Below, in pieces: positions 35,391-46,506 of a stretch of DNA of 64,000 nucleotides (position 1 is the first letter of the stretch; every line of letters begins with the position of its first letter). The position numbers were made by a program, and so were the translations under genes. Origin of the DNA: Rhypophila decipiens (lineage: Eukaryota > Ascomycota > Sordariomycetes > Sordariales > Naviculisporaceae); contig MU858045.1 in the NCBI GenBank assembly GCA_033297075.1, positions 62,001 to 126,000 on the forward strand, in the 5' to 3' direction. Under the pieces are notes generated by a model that saw only the letters and a list, made by a program, of their open reading frames with translations, searched no databases and was not told where the DNA came from.

Positions 35391-35581
35391 ACGGTAAATA
35401 GTCAAATTGGTATACCTGGTTGACAAGGTTGCTAGGCCTGCCAGTGACTTTGATAATGCATTATTGTTGTAGAAATAATACATTTTCTCAGCTTGTAAAG
35501 GGCCTATTTGACAATATAATAAGGCGCTTCAAGTCGCGAGCATGGGCCCTGGTCAGGTAGTACAGGTTGACTATTTACCGT
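35391..35581. mobile_element. 191-bp MITE-like element
   Basis: Perfect 15-bp terminal inverted repeats ACGGTAAATAGTCAA (35391-35405) and TTGACTATTTACCGT (35567-35581). Looser inverted similarity continues inward (tacctggttgac versus ctggtcaggtag). It has no coding capacity. The 8-mer tagaatac occurs on both flanks (35375 and 35581), but at unequal distances from the ends, so it is not a clean target-site duplication. Confidence 0.6.
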
Positions 35582-38191
35582 AGAATACTGTACATACAAT
35601 GCGGTTGATCATCAGGGGGCAAAAGCACGAGATATGGTCTCCAGAGCTCTGGCCAGCAGTGCAGGAAGGGTCAGTGCCTTTTAATGCCCCGCAAGGGAAA
35701 CCGTCTACCCGAGTGAGGGCTTCTTCGAGAAAAGGCTGTGTGTATTTCAAAGTTCGAACTCCTGTTCAGGGTGGTGTGGGGGAGTCAGGCCATGGAGGGG
35801 TCACTGTCAAACTCGCCGTTGAAATCAATTATTCAACAGGTCAACCCACCAGCCGGTGGCCACGACCTCGCATCGTGAGTGAGGGCGTAAAACAATTACG
35901 ATGGCACGTTGGAAGATGGAAAGGGCGTGAGAATATGTCCTGGCCAAGTGAGTGAATGATACGGAGAGTGGGATACGGATTCATCCTGAAGCTCACGTTC
36001 AATGCCAAGATGGGATATCTCATGCCGTTTTCTCAAGATGCCTGGAATGGCTAGCACTTAGCCAGCTTTGGCACGATTATGTACTGCTCGGTTTATCACC
36101 GTACCGCATAAAAGAAGCCTCTCAAAACCTGATATGGATATTCGTTGCCATCAATTATAACGGTGCCTGGCGAGAAAGAAACAACGGGATCCGTTCATCG
36201 TTCGGTACCTGCCGAAGTCAAAGAAACGGGAGAAGCCCCTATCCTCGAGGGTCAAGGATTATACGGCGGACGGACTCACCTCACAAAGTTACAGAGAGAG
36301 CCGGCTGCGTGACCATTTGGCCTAATATTTTCCCGGTTGAAATTCCGTGGCGTTCATACTACATGTACACACGGAGCACCCGGCATCTCAACAAGCAACA
36401 TGGCTTGCTTTACTTTCCGCTGCGGAATCATCGTGATGGGAGGATTTTAAGACTTGAATCAGTTTTTGCAGCAGACCGTTTCGGTGGGTTCAGTAGCATT
36501 CGACTGGAGCACTGTGTGAATATCACATCGGTGTAAGACCGGGAATTGTGGACTGGTGGACCCTCAAATTTATTAATCCTAAAACGAACGGCAACCCAAA
36601 TTTACAGTTGTGGATACCCTGTGTGCCTCCAATAATTTAAGTTAGCGTGCAGTCGCTTGCCTGTCATCTGTGCTGCCGACTCTGAACTCCGTCTTCTGCC
36701 ATTGGTGAGTCAACTTTTTAGCGGGTCCCAAGAAAATCCTCCGACGTTGACTTGATTTTTCTGTTCTGTTCGGAATGAAACGAAACCATGAGGTCGAACG
36801 CTCTTGGTGAGGATTTTTGAGGGCTACAAGATAGCTTGACAAAATCTGCCTGAGAGGATATGCCCACATGGTTGGTCCTTGAAGAGAGCTCCTGCCAGAG
36901 GAAGAAATCTCTGATCGACAAGAGGAGAGGGAATAGGGATGTAATTTAAGCTACAGGCAACTAAAGTCACGACTGGCGGCATCGCATGTCAGGAGTGGGC
37001 AAAGAGGGTACTATTTTGCGGGCCTCTGGGGCGCTTCAGCGGGTCCAAGGTTCCTGATATTGACCAAAGCGTCAGGAGAGTGCAGGATGCCGGTACTTCG
37101 TCCTCAAGTACATTCCAAATCCCTGCATCCGTAACCGACAGACGGTGAACGAGTTGGCCCACCAAGCCCACACACGAGCAGGAGCGCACTGACCAGTTAG
37201 ATGCGACATGGATAGGGATGCAGTGCGTGAGTGGCTGCAGCAAGAGCGCATGCCCCCAAAGGCTCAGTCACAACCCCTGTCCCAAAACGGTGAAGCAATT
37301 TCGTGTTCTCCCCAGCAACTGGCCAGTGACCACTGTCCAACGGCGACGGTATCTGACTGCTTTGCCCTGGGGGTTTCCTCCTTCGCGCCTGCCTCCCTTT
37401 CCGCGAGATGGTTGGACAGGGAGGTATGGGAAGCTTGGATGCTTCTTTTCTTTGTGGTACTCTGTAGTGTAACTTGGTTCACCTGGGACCGCCTCCCTCC
37501 TCGATCACCTGCTTCATGTCCTAATTATTGCTGTCCCGCTCCCCGTGGAGCCGGGCTGACCTGCAGGTAAACTGTATAGAAAAAACTAATCTTTACGGAT
37601 ACACCGTCGCCGAGCCAGCCCACGTGAGCGCCTCAAGGCGAAAAATCCAACATTGACAAACCGTTTTGAATTCATTCCCAGCTTTTCAACTGCCTTGTGG
37701 CCGCCGTAGCTCGCCGTGGAGCGCTGAATATTTCATACTGTGGAACCGTTATCTAAGGAGCGCCAGAAACGGCCTAGTGCCCAGGTAGGGGTCACAGTGC
37801 GGTTACTGGGAGTGTGGGGCCAGACCAGGGTTGGTCAGATCACAGAGGAGTCCTACCGTTTTCCCCGAGCCGCCTTCAGACCTCCCGATGGGAGCTCGTG
37901 CCTCAAATAAGTACCCCCCCAGAGACTGGACGCGGCTTCCTTCAATTTCCTTTCCCTTCTCTTTCCTTTCACTCCAGCCAAAACACACTTCTCCATTCAG
38001 AGATTTTTTGTGTCTCCGTCAAAACTCGACATCCGTGTCTGCGCATCCTGGTGATACCCCAATCTGAGCACAGCCAGTCGCATCTTTTCTTCCCGTGTCT
38101 TTTTCAGTGATACCCAATACTCCTTTCTTTTTTTTCTTAATTCTCTGCGATACCCAAGCTTTACGCTTTAGCACTTTCACAATCCATCAAA

Positions 38192-40042
38192 ATGGCCGAG
38201 GAACAGAAACCCGTCGAGGTCCCTAAGGAGACCGTCCCTGCTGCCGAGCCTGTCGTCGAGACCAAGCTGGCTGAGGAGACCCCTGCCGTCGCTGCCCCTA
38301 CCGAGACGACCACTGAGGCTGCTGCCGCCGTTGCGGAAGTCGACCCCGTCGCCGCCGCTGCCGAGCCCACCACCGAGGAGGCTGCGAAGCCCGCTGAGGA
38401 GGCTAAGAAGGAGGAAGAGGTTAAGCCTGTCGAGGAGGGCAGCCTAGACCACAAGGGCCAGGGTGCCAACTTCCCCAAGTATGTCAATCTGACCCATCTT
38501 GACAGCTATTGGCTCTAGGGACCCCCGCTAACCATCGCCTTTGCCAACAGGAACCTTATCTACTCCAAGAAGCACTTCTGGTTCGGATCCGATGCTGTGG
38601 ACCTCAAGGCTGTCACCGGTCTCAAGGTTGACAAGGTTGCCGATGTTGCACACCACATCACTGCCTGGGCTGCAGAGACTGGCAAAGGCCTCCTTTTCTT
38701 CGGCGAGAAGGGCGCTAAGGCCAGCCCTCACGGCGTCGTTCCCTTGGTAAGATTGAAAACCATCCACCAACTTCCAACAATGGAATAGAACACTAATCAA
38801 TTCAAACAATAGGCTGATGCCTCTGAGCCTGTGACCGACGGAGCTACCAAGTTCCACATCACTTCCAAGGGCCACAAGCACAGCTTCAAGGCCGCGACCG
38901 CCGCCGAGCGTGACAACTGGGTTGCCCAGCTCAAGGTCAAGATCTCCGAGGCCAAGGAGCTCGCCACCCAGGTCACTGAGTCCGAGACTTACAAGAAGAC
39001 GCTCGAGTCCCTTAAGCCTGCTGCTCCCGTCAAGAAGGAGGAGCCTGCTCCTGTCACTGAGGCCGCTGCTCCTGCCACTGAGGAGCCCGTCGTCGAAGCT
39101 GCTGCTGAGCCGGCTAAGGAGGAGGCTGCCAAGGAGGAGCCCAAGGAGGAGGCTGCTAAGGAAGAGGTCAAGAAGGAGGAGCCTAAGCGCCGCTCTGCCA
39201 GCCGCAAGCGCACCTCCATCTTCGGCAGCTTGCCCTTCGTGAATAAGAAGGAGGAGAAGAAGCCCGTTGAGGCTGCCGCTGAGCCTGCTGCCACTGAGGC
39301 AACTGCCACCGAGACTGCTGTCGAGGCTCCTGCTACTACTACAGAGGAGACCCCTGCGGTCGCCGAGCCTGCTGTCGAAGCCGCTGCGCCTGTAGAGACC
39401 AAGGCCGAGGAGGCTAAGCCCGAGGAGAAGAAGGAGGAGACCACCGAGGTCAAGCCCGCCCCCACTAAGCGTGCCAGCCTCTTCGGCACTCTCTCTTTCG
39501 GCAAGAAGAAGGTTGCCTCTCCCGAGCCCACTCCGGCTGAGGAGAAGCCCGCGCCTGCCGAGCCTGTTGCTGAGACCGCGCCCGTGATCCCGGCTGTTGA
39601 GACCACCGAGCCTCTCTCCGCTGAGGTTTCGTCTCCTGCTACCGTCCCCACTGAGACCGTGGAGGTTGCGCCTGCCACCAACGGAGAGACCCCCAAGGAG
39701 ACCAAGACCGAGAAGAAGAAGAGCCCCTTCGCGTTCGGCAAGAAGGAGAAGACTACCTCCGATGAGGAGGGTGAGAAGCCCAAGTCTCCTTCTACCTTCT
39801 CCAAGATCCGTGCCACCATCAAGGGCAAGGGCAAGGCTCCCAAGGCTACCAAGACTGAGGAGAAGGTCGAGGAGAAGACTGAGGAGACTCCCGCCGCCCC
39901 CGAGGCTGAGGCCGCTACCCCTGCCGCCGAGCCTGTTGTCGAGGAGGCGCCCAAGCCTGTCGAGGTCGAGGCCGCTGTCCCTGCTACTGAGGAGGCCCCT
40001 AAGCCCGTGGCCGCCGCCCCGGTCGTCACTGCTGCTGCTTAG
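38192..40042 (+). CDS. Meu6-type PH-domain protein with long Ala/Glu/Lys-rich tail
   Basis: The three exons are 38192-38478, 38551-38746 and 38813-40042, with introns GTATGT...CAACAG and GTAAGA...CAATAG, giving 570 aa. The first 85 residues are Ala/Glu/Pro/Thr-rich. A PH-like domain spans about 88-210 (NLIYSKKHFWFGSDAVDL, GKGLLFFGEKG, SKGHKHSFKAATAAERDNW), as in fission yeast meiotic up-regulated protein 6 (Meu6), whose function is little known. The rest is a highly charged A/E/K/P repeat tail, likely disordered. It carries a recurrent KRTSIFGSLPF / KRASLFGTLSF motif followed by lysines. Codon choice is strongly biased to C- or G-ending codons, and the start context (ATCAAAATGGCC) and CT-rich promoter suggest high expression. 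Membrane phosphoinositide binding is inferred from the PH fold. Confidence 0.85.
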
Positions 40043-41888
40043 GCGGTAGATTCGTCTTCCGGAATCCCGATTTCGTCATGATACCACGATGGGTTGCCCA
40101 GGGAATGAAGAATACATGTCATAAAATAGAGCGAACTCATGAATGATCAACCCACGCCTGCGACTGAGAGGAGTACACGCCCACACACACCTTCCTAATA
40201 TCTCGGGTTTGGTCGGATCAGGTCTGCATTTCAAGACACCCCTTGGATTGTGGTTCTTTGAGACGGCCTCCCCATCCACGCACCCACCACCTGGAGCGAC
40301 CTCGTCCTCTGCATCCCATTTGCTGCTTTTTTCCTTCTTGTTGTTGATTCCCCTCTCGCGGCTTTTCCTTTTGCTTTTCTGCTGTCAGTCTCTGTTATTT
40401 TCGGTGTTTTTGATACCCAAAGTATACCCCCCTCGCGCCGCAAAGAAGGAACACGTTTGGTCTGTTTGGTGCTTTGGAAACCCTTTGCCCAGAGGGTTGT
40501 TGTTTGTCTGGTGGTGGATCGCAGGGATTGGGAGGAACGAAATCGAGAAAACCAAAAATTATACCCACAAAAAAAGAGATACCATGGGGGACAAGTCTGT
40601 TTTTCTTTTTAACTCGCTGCTGTCATATGATGGATGCTGGCTGGCATATCTTGTCATCTTCTCGTCTATGGGTTGATGGTTAGGAGGCCTGGATCAGTTG
40701 AAGAACACTACTCGTTCGATCATATCATCGTTCGAGTTCCTTAATAGCTAATAATATACCTCTCGCGTGTTGAGTTCGCCTCTAACCTCTGAAACTGTGT
40801 GCTCATTCTTGCTCTGATATTGTTTGGCCATGACTAAGATGGTTCTGTGATTCGTGAGTGATGAGTTTATCATAATCGTTACAATCTGGGAAAGAAGTTT
40901 GTTGTTCATGTTTTTTGGGGATTCCCGAGGTATTTAGTGGCATACCACGTGATACGGATTTCTGCTCGACGACGTCATGCTTACTGCTACTACTTGAGCA
41001 GGATGGAGCGAGCACCTAAGAGTCGAACACCAATCATCAAGATCAAGACCCAGCTCAAGATGGATCACCCGCGTTTGAACATCAGTCCTTCAAGAAAGAC
41101 GTTCGAGCACACCCAGCACATCAGAGAGCACAGCAGAGAGGATTTCTTGAGCAACAATAATTGTTCATAGAATGTAACTATTCGGGGGTATACGCAATGA
41201 CCAACCCTGCTAACAACTCACATAAGTGAAGCAATCAGACCAATCGACTCCTCCTCCTCCTGTCATTTCATTATTTTGGCTAGCACGGCCTCGTCGGCTT
41301 GCCTACCACTACCAGGCAAACAGATAGACAGATCGCTGACGTTTCCGTTCCCTCTCCCGACTGACTGACTGACTGACTGACTGACTGACTGCCACAGGCT
41401 TCCCATCGCTCATTTTGTCATTTCTCCCCAAGCTGTATGCTCCTTGATCCCGACTGAGTAAACCAGTGATGGATCACGATCAAGATAAACAGGTATCAAA
41501 GCCCACCCGGCACCTGCGCCCCCGTCTCAATATGGAAAGAAAGAAAGCCTCCCGCTCCCTCCGACCGACCGGCCATCCATCCGTACCCATCTATCATGCA
41601 AAGACGCCATACGTATGATAACTATGTGCGGAAGAGAGAAAGAAAAAAGATCAGAAAGTAAAGGGTGTCACATCCCTGACAACTTGACAAAATAAAATAA
41701 AACATTCGCCCCCCGCCGGCTCAACGACCCAATACATGAACTATAACATCATTAAATAATTCCATCGCTAATTAGAGAATAGAACCGCGAAAAAAATCAC
41801 GGTAAGGAAAAGACAACGCTTTCCCAGATGTGACGCCATATCTTTTTTCTAACTTCCCCAACCAACAACCCTTTAAGCATGTTCGAAA
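40043..41888. other. convergent gap between Meu6-type gene and histidine kinase
   Basis: This 1.8-kb region holds the 3' UTRs of two convergent genes and a GACT microsatellite at 41359-41390. I see no gene. Confidence 0.5.
41359..41390. repeat. (GACT)8 microsatellite
   Basis: Eight perfect tandem copies of GACT in the convergent intergenic gap. Confidence 0.95.
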
Positions 41889-44800
41889 CTAGGTAGGTGG
41901 TTCTGACTCGGGCATCGCGGTGGTTTCCAACTCGAGCATCGTGGCGGTATCAGTCGGCTGTGTATTGTACTTTGCGACGAGTTCCTCGATCTTGGGTATT
42001 AAATCCGGGATACGGAAAGGTTTCGAGATCACGTCGTCCTGGATGCACGCGAGTTAGGTTAGCATATGTGTGCCATGTCGACGAAGAAAGAAGGAGGCAA
42101 GGGAAGATTCTTACCACACCGGCTGTTTTGGCGCTGGCGATTTGCTCAGGTCTTGCATAGGCGGTGACAGCAATAATTGGGATATGGTGGGTTATCACCC
42201 CGGCGCCCTCCAGCCGCCGGATCTCGCGAGTACACGTCATACCGTCCATGACGGGCATTTCCAGGTCCATCAGAATGACCGAAATGTTCCATCGTTCGTC
42301 CCTGTCCTCGTCCGCCGCGGTGGATTCAACAGTCGCGTTGACAGTGACAGCAGCATTTTTATTCCAGAACCGAGACCGACGCAGCTTGTCCAACGCTTCT
42401 CCGCCGTGATTGGCCACAAAGGTATTGCTGCCTGAGAGCTGCAGTTGTCGCTGTAGCACCCTCTGGTTGACCAGGTTGTCTTCGACAATCAACACATCGA
42501 GACGTTGCACGAGACCAGGATCCCGGAGCAGGGAAATCTGGGCGCTCGAGGGCGGGGCCTGTGTTGGGTACTGGGTTTGCCTGGCCGGTGGCAGACTGAC
42601 GGGATTCTTGAGCGGGCTCGATCCAGGGGTAGGGACCGATGCCGATTGATCTGGTTGGGGGTTGTCGGATCGGCGGCTCTTGATGTAGAAAGCAAAGGTG
42701 CTGCCCTCCCCGCGCTGAGACTGAACTCCTATCTGGCCACCTTGCAACTCGGTCAAAATTCGACAAATGAACAGTCCCAAGCCAGATCCGCCATATTGAA
42801 CGTGGGTTCTGGGGCTTGCTTGGGAAAATCTCTGAAACAAAATCTTCTTTTCCTCCTCTCCAAGACCAGGCCCCGTGTCGGATACGGTGAGATGGAGGTT
42901 GATCTTTTCGCCATTGGCCCAGTCCGGCTCGTCCGTGATGTCTCCGTCGTGGGTATGGTGTGGCGGGAAATAGGAGACGTCGGCGCTCACTTCCCTAGAG
43001 GCGCCGAGAGTAATGGTGATGGATCGGGTCGGGCGACCTTGTGTGAATTTCACAGCATTGGTCATGAGGTTGATCAGAACCTGGCGCAGGCGTGAAGGGT
43101 CGAGCTTGACCCAGTCAATCTTGAGATCATGGTACGACTGCTCAATGCGAAACTCGCCGGTAATATCATTCGACGCAAGCTCGGCTTCGAACATCCTCAT
43201 CACATTCTGCACAACGACAACCGGCTGCACATCGACTGGGGTGACCAACAATAACTTGGAATCGAGCTTTGAAAGAGTCAGAATGTCATCGACAATTCGC
43301 TTCTGGTGGCTTGCGCAGAGCGAGATTGTGTTTGCCGCCTCGACACAGCTGTCGAGGAGGGTATTGAGCGCCCCAGGAACATTCGAGGACGGATCTTCCA
43401 GTCGAAATCTCGTCAACCCAGACGATATCTCGTCGGCACACTGCAGAATAGCGCTCAGCGGGTTTCGCATCTCATGACTTGTTATGTCGATAAAGTTCTC
43501 CTGCTGGCGCTTCAGCTCGACCGCCTCGTCACGTCTCTGCTTCTGGAAGTCCTCAGCCCACTTCTGTTGAGAAATGTCTGTGATACAACCAAAAATACTC
43601 TTGAGTTCTCCAGACTCGTCTCTCTCAGGATAGGCACTCATCAACGCCCACGTGTCCACCGAGTGGCCATCGGTTATTTCACGGCGAGCTTTGAACCGAA
43701 ACTCGTGTGTAATGGGAGTCTTGTCCTGAACGAGGCGGTGCCAAGCATCCTCAACCCCCTTGCGATCAGCATCCTGTATACTTTGCATCCAAGCATCCAA
43801 AGTGCTGGGCCCTCTCCCATGGCCAGAAATCTTCCACCACATCTCGTTACAGTAGTTGATGTGGCCTCCCCCGTCTGCAATGAACAGACCAACAGGTCCA
43901 AATGCTGCCATTCTGCTGAATCGATATTCGTGCTCAACGGCCTGTTGAGTCTGTTGCTGCAGCTTTATGGACAGCCTCTCCTTGTCGAGGGCAGCGGCCT
44001 GGGCCGCCCTCTCTCCTCTCTTTTTCTCTTCCTCGAACAAGACCACAGACGCCAACGATGTGGCCAGTTGACGGGAGAGAAGGGTAACAAAGAGTTCGTA
44101 ATCCTCGTCATAGTCTCGCCGAGGATTAACGCCCATTATAATGAACCCTACCACCATGTCCCCGGCCGTGGTGGGGTGCACTGGGAAGACGACAATGGTT
44201 CGAGAAGGGTCTCCAAAACCTCTCCATGTAAGACCATCAAGCAACTGTGTCGGCAGAGTACCATCTTTGTCGCTGAGAACAATAGGCACCTCGGCTTGTG
44301 CCATCGAGTCCCTCATATAATGCGCGAAGCCCTCATCACTCGTCTTCAAGTCAATGTTGGGTGGCGCGCTGATGTGTCCCTCGGGGACCCCGAACGAGCC
44401 TTCAAGAACAATTTGCGGCGGATTGGAAAACGTTCCTGAGTTCATGGAGGATACCTCGCTGTCACTGCCCCCATCGCTGACAGAATATATCAGAGCAAAT
44501 GGGACATCATGCTCGTTGTATTCAAGACCTTGTTGAACCAGGCCCCAGAAGGTCTTGACATCGCGTGCCTGCGATGTTTTTACGCCAACTTCACGGAGCG
44601 TCAACATTCTTCGTTCGTTTATCTTGCGCCTCGTGTTTTCGAATGCGGGGTTGTAAATGGCAACGACATTTCCATCGCCGCCGACCAAGGGAATAATCGC
44701 CCAGTTGAAGAATGTCTCCTCCAAGAAGCCATGGCGCACGATATGCAGCTCATCGTCGTATTTCATCGTCGAGACACCGTTCTCCCAGGCTGCGTCGAAA

Positions 44801-46506
44801 ACCGGCTTCACCTCGTCCCATATTTCGGTCCAGCAGTCTTTATACCTCGAGCCCATGAGTTGCGGGTGTTTCTTACCCGCAACCGAGATATAAGCCTCGT
44901 TGTAGATAGCGACGCAATCTTGACCCCAATACATGGCCGCGGGGTGAGGGCTACCCATTATCATGTTGGACATGATACGCAAATCGGCGGGCCACTCCTC
45001 AACCGGTCCAAGAGACGTGGACGCCCAATCCACTGAGCGTGCAAATCGATGGTGCGGGCCGAGATTAGGGTCATCTTCCGGTATCCGTGTCCAGTCAAAG
45101 GTCGTGTGGAGTTGCAAAGGCAGCTGGTGGCCAAGCACCCCGTCGTCGGTCGAGAGCATCTGTATGTCCAAAGGGGCTACGTGATCGGCCGAAAGCTCCG
45201 GAGGCTCTTCAGAGAGATGCGGCGGGAGGGCATCAGCCATTTCCACGCTTCCAAAATAATCTGCGTCTTCAGCGCGTTCTTCTTCCACTTCGTCGGGTTT
45301 TGGTTCGGGATCTGCGCTTGTGGCTCCTTCGGTGAGGCCGGGAGAGTTGTTTTGTGAAAGAGCAGTCGGCGTGGCAGCGAGCGAGGGTATATGCAGCCCG
45401 CTCACAACGCGGAAACGCTTCCTAAGGGTTGTGCAAGACCAGCGGATGCCGCCATATACGTCCGATGATGATTCATTGTTCTTCCCCGAAGTGATGACCC
45501 AAGATTTGAATTGATTGAATTCCGAAGTTTCGCTCGTGTCTGGATTGTCCACCAATAGCTCCAAGATTCCGGGCAGACCTCTCAGGCTCGAGTTGGAAAA
45601 GACTATCCGGAATGGCCCGGGTATGTTATTCTCGGAATTTACCAGGTCAATAATGAAGGTCGGCCTCTCGTCTTGATCCAGGAACTCTATCGCGCCAATG
45701 TTTTGCAGAATATGGGCGGCCGATGGATATGGCTTGTCATCTGGGCTCCGCGAAGTGTCAGATATATCGGTTGATGTCCAACTTCCAGGGGTGCTAGATG
45801 TCCTCGAAGGACTGGCGGTGCTGACTTGTCCTTTGGGCAGGCGCAAGGTAGTGACACCTTCCGGGGTCTCGCGAACCGTGCCCATCATGTGGACGGGCAG
45901 CCCGGACGCCGGATGAGGCGTCATGCGCTTCGACGAGCTTGAAAATAATGGTGGAGATGTTGTATCGGAGTGGGCGGAAATGGTCCCAGCTTCACTCCTC
46001 GGGGAGAGAGTCGGAAATGAGAGAGACCCGGGAGGGGCCAGGCGCTGTCTCTTGAACGGCGACTGCAATGCACACACACGGCGATTCTCTTGATCCGTTT
46101 GTCGCCTGCCCAAGGCACCGGAAGACCAACAAGCCTCGATCTCGGTCTCAGCAGGCGATGTTGTTGTTGAACAGGCGTCGGTCGTAGCGGGGGAGGGGAG
46201 GGGTATGTTACCGGAAAGATCGGGGCCTAGGCAAGCAAATGGTGTTGTACCATGCCGAGCGGCTGCTGGAGCTGGAGCTGGACCGGCTGGAGGTTGCTTC
46301 GACTTGGCAGAAATTTGCTCGGGCGCAGAGTGATTGTTCTGTGGGCGAGTGGAATAAAGGAGCGGGCCCGGGGCGCCGGGAGGCGAAAGACCTCGAAGGA
46401 CTGCCGGAGATGTTGGTTGGGTGGGGAGCTGCCGTTGTTGAGAGTCTAGAGGAGCGGTGTTACCCTGAGAACAAAGATGAGGCTCGATTCGGTCTCCCAA
46501 AGTCAT
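41889..46506 (-). CDS. Hybrid sensor histidine kinase with PAS domains and receiver
   Basis: A fungal hybrid kinase that should autophosphorylate on His, pass phosphate to its own receiver Asp, and then to the Ypd1 phosphotransfer protein feeding the Ssk1/Skn7 regulators. The two exons are 46506-42115 and 42038-41889, with a 76-nt intron (GTAAGA...ATCCAG), giving 1513 aa. About 480 residues of low-complexity N-terminus come first. A PAS-like region (AAMYWGQDCVAIYNEAYISV) spans about 515-640. A GAF-like stretch lies at about 650-830, and a second PAS (GPVGLFIADGGGHINYCNEM) at about 860-985. The HisKA box is FIDITSHEMRNPLSAI with H1011. HATPase N-box NLMTNAVKFTQ lies near 1146, with G-boxes DTGPGLGEE and GGSGLGLFI. 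The receiver is ILMDLEMPVMDG with D1414, and its last helix (DDVISKPFRIPDLI) is in exon 2. All catalytic residues are present. The first ATG in frame is 46506. The stimulus is unknown, and I do not assign a hybrid-kinase class. Confidence 0.93.

Larger units (their letters stand above)
30730..38191. other. 7.5-kb gene-poor region
   Basis: No ORF here has an ATG start, adequate length and protein-like composition at once. The longest, 35952-36536 (194 codons), looks like chance. The region holds an 18-bp tandem duplication (31738-31773), a 191-bp MITE-like element (35391-35581), a TACTCCGTA motif (35204) and, near 37930-38190, pyrimidine-rich promoter sequence of the downstream gene. Unannotated noncoding transcripts or decayed genes are possible. 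Confidence 0.5.

Noticed and set aside
35599..36536. Two overlapping frames (118 and 194 codons) next to the 191-bp element
   Set aside because: They lie in different frames, have no recognisable motifs, and a frame of about 190 codons is expected by chance at this window size.
37208..37570. 120-codon frame with one hydrophobic segment
   Set aside because: It has no homology that I recognise and lies in a probable promoter region; it cannot be distinguished from chance.
38989..40029. 346-codon minus-strand Ala/Ser/Thr/Gly/Val-rich open frame
   Set aside because: It is the antisense shadow of the Ala/Glu/Lys-rich tail of the Meu6-type gene; codon bias there removes stops on the other strand.
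39597..40049. 150-codon Arg/Pro/Leu frame on the plus strand
   Set aside because: It is an out-of-frame translation of the same low-complexity tail.
43306..44439. 377-codon plus-strand open frame
   Set aside because: It is antisense to the catalytic core of the histidine kinase, and its translation has no domain features. It is a shadow of the conserved gene.
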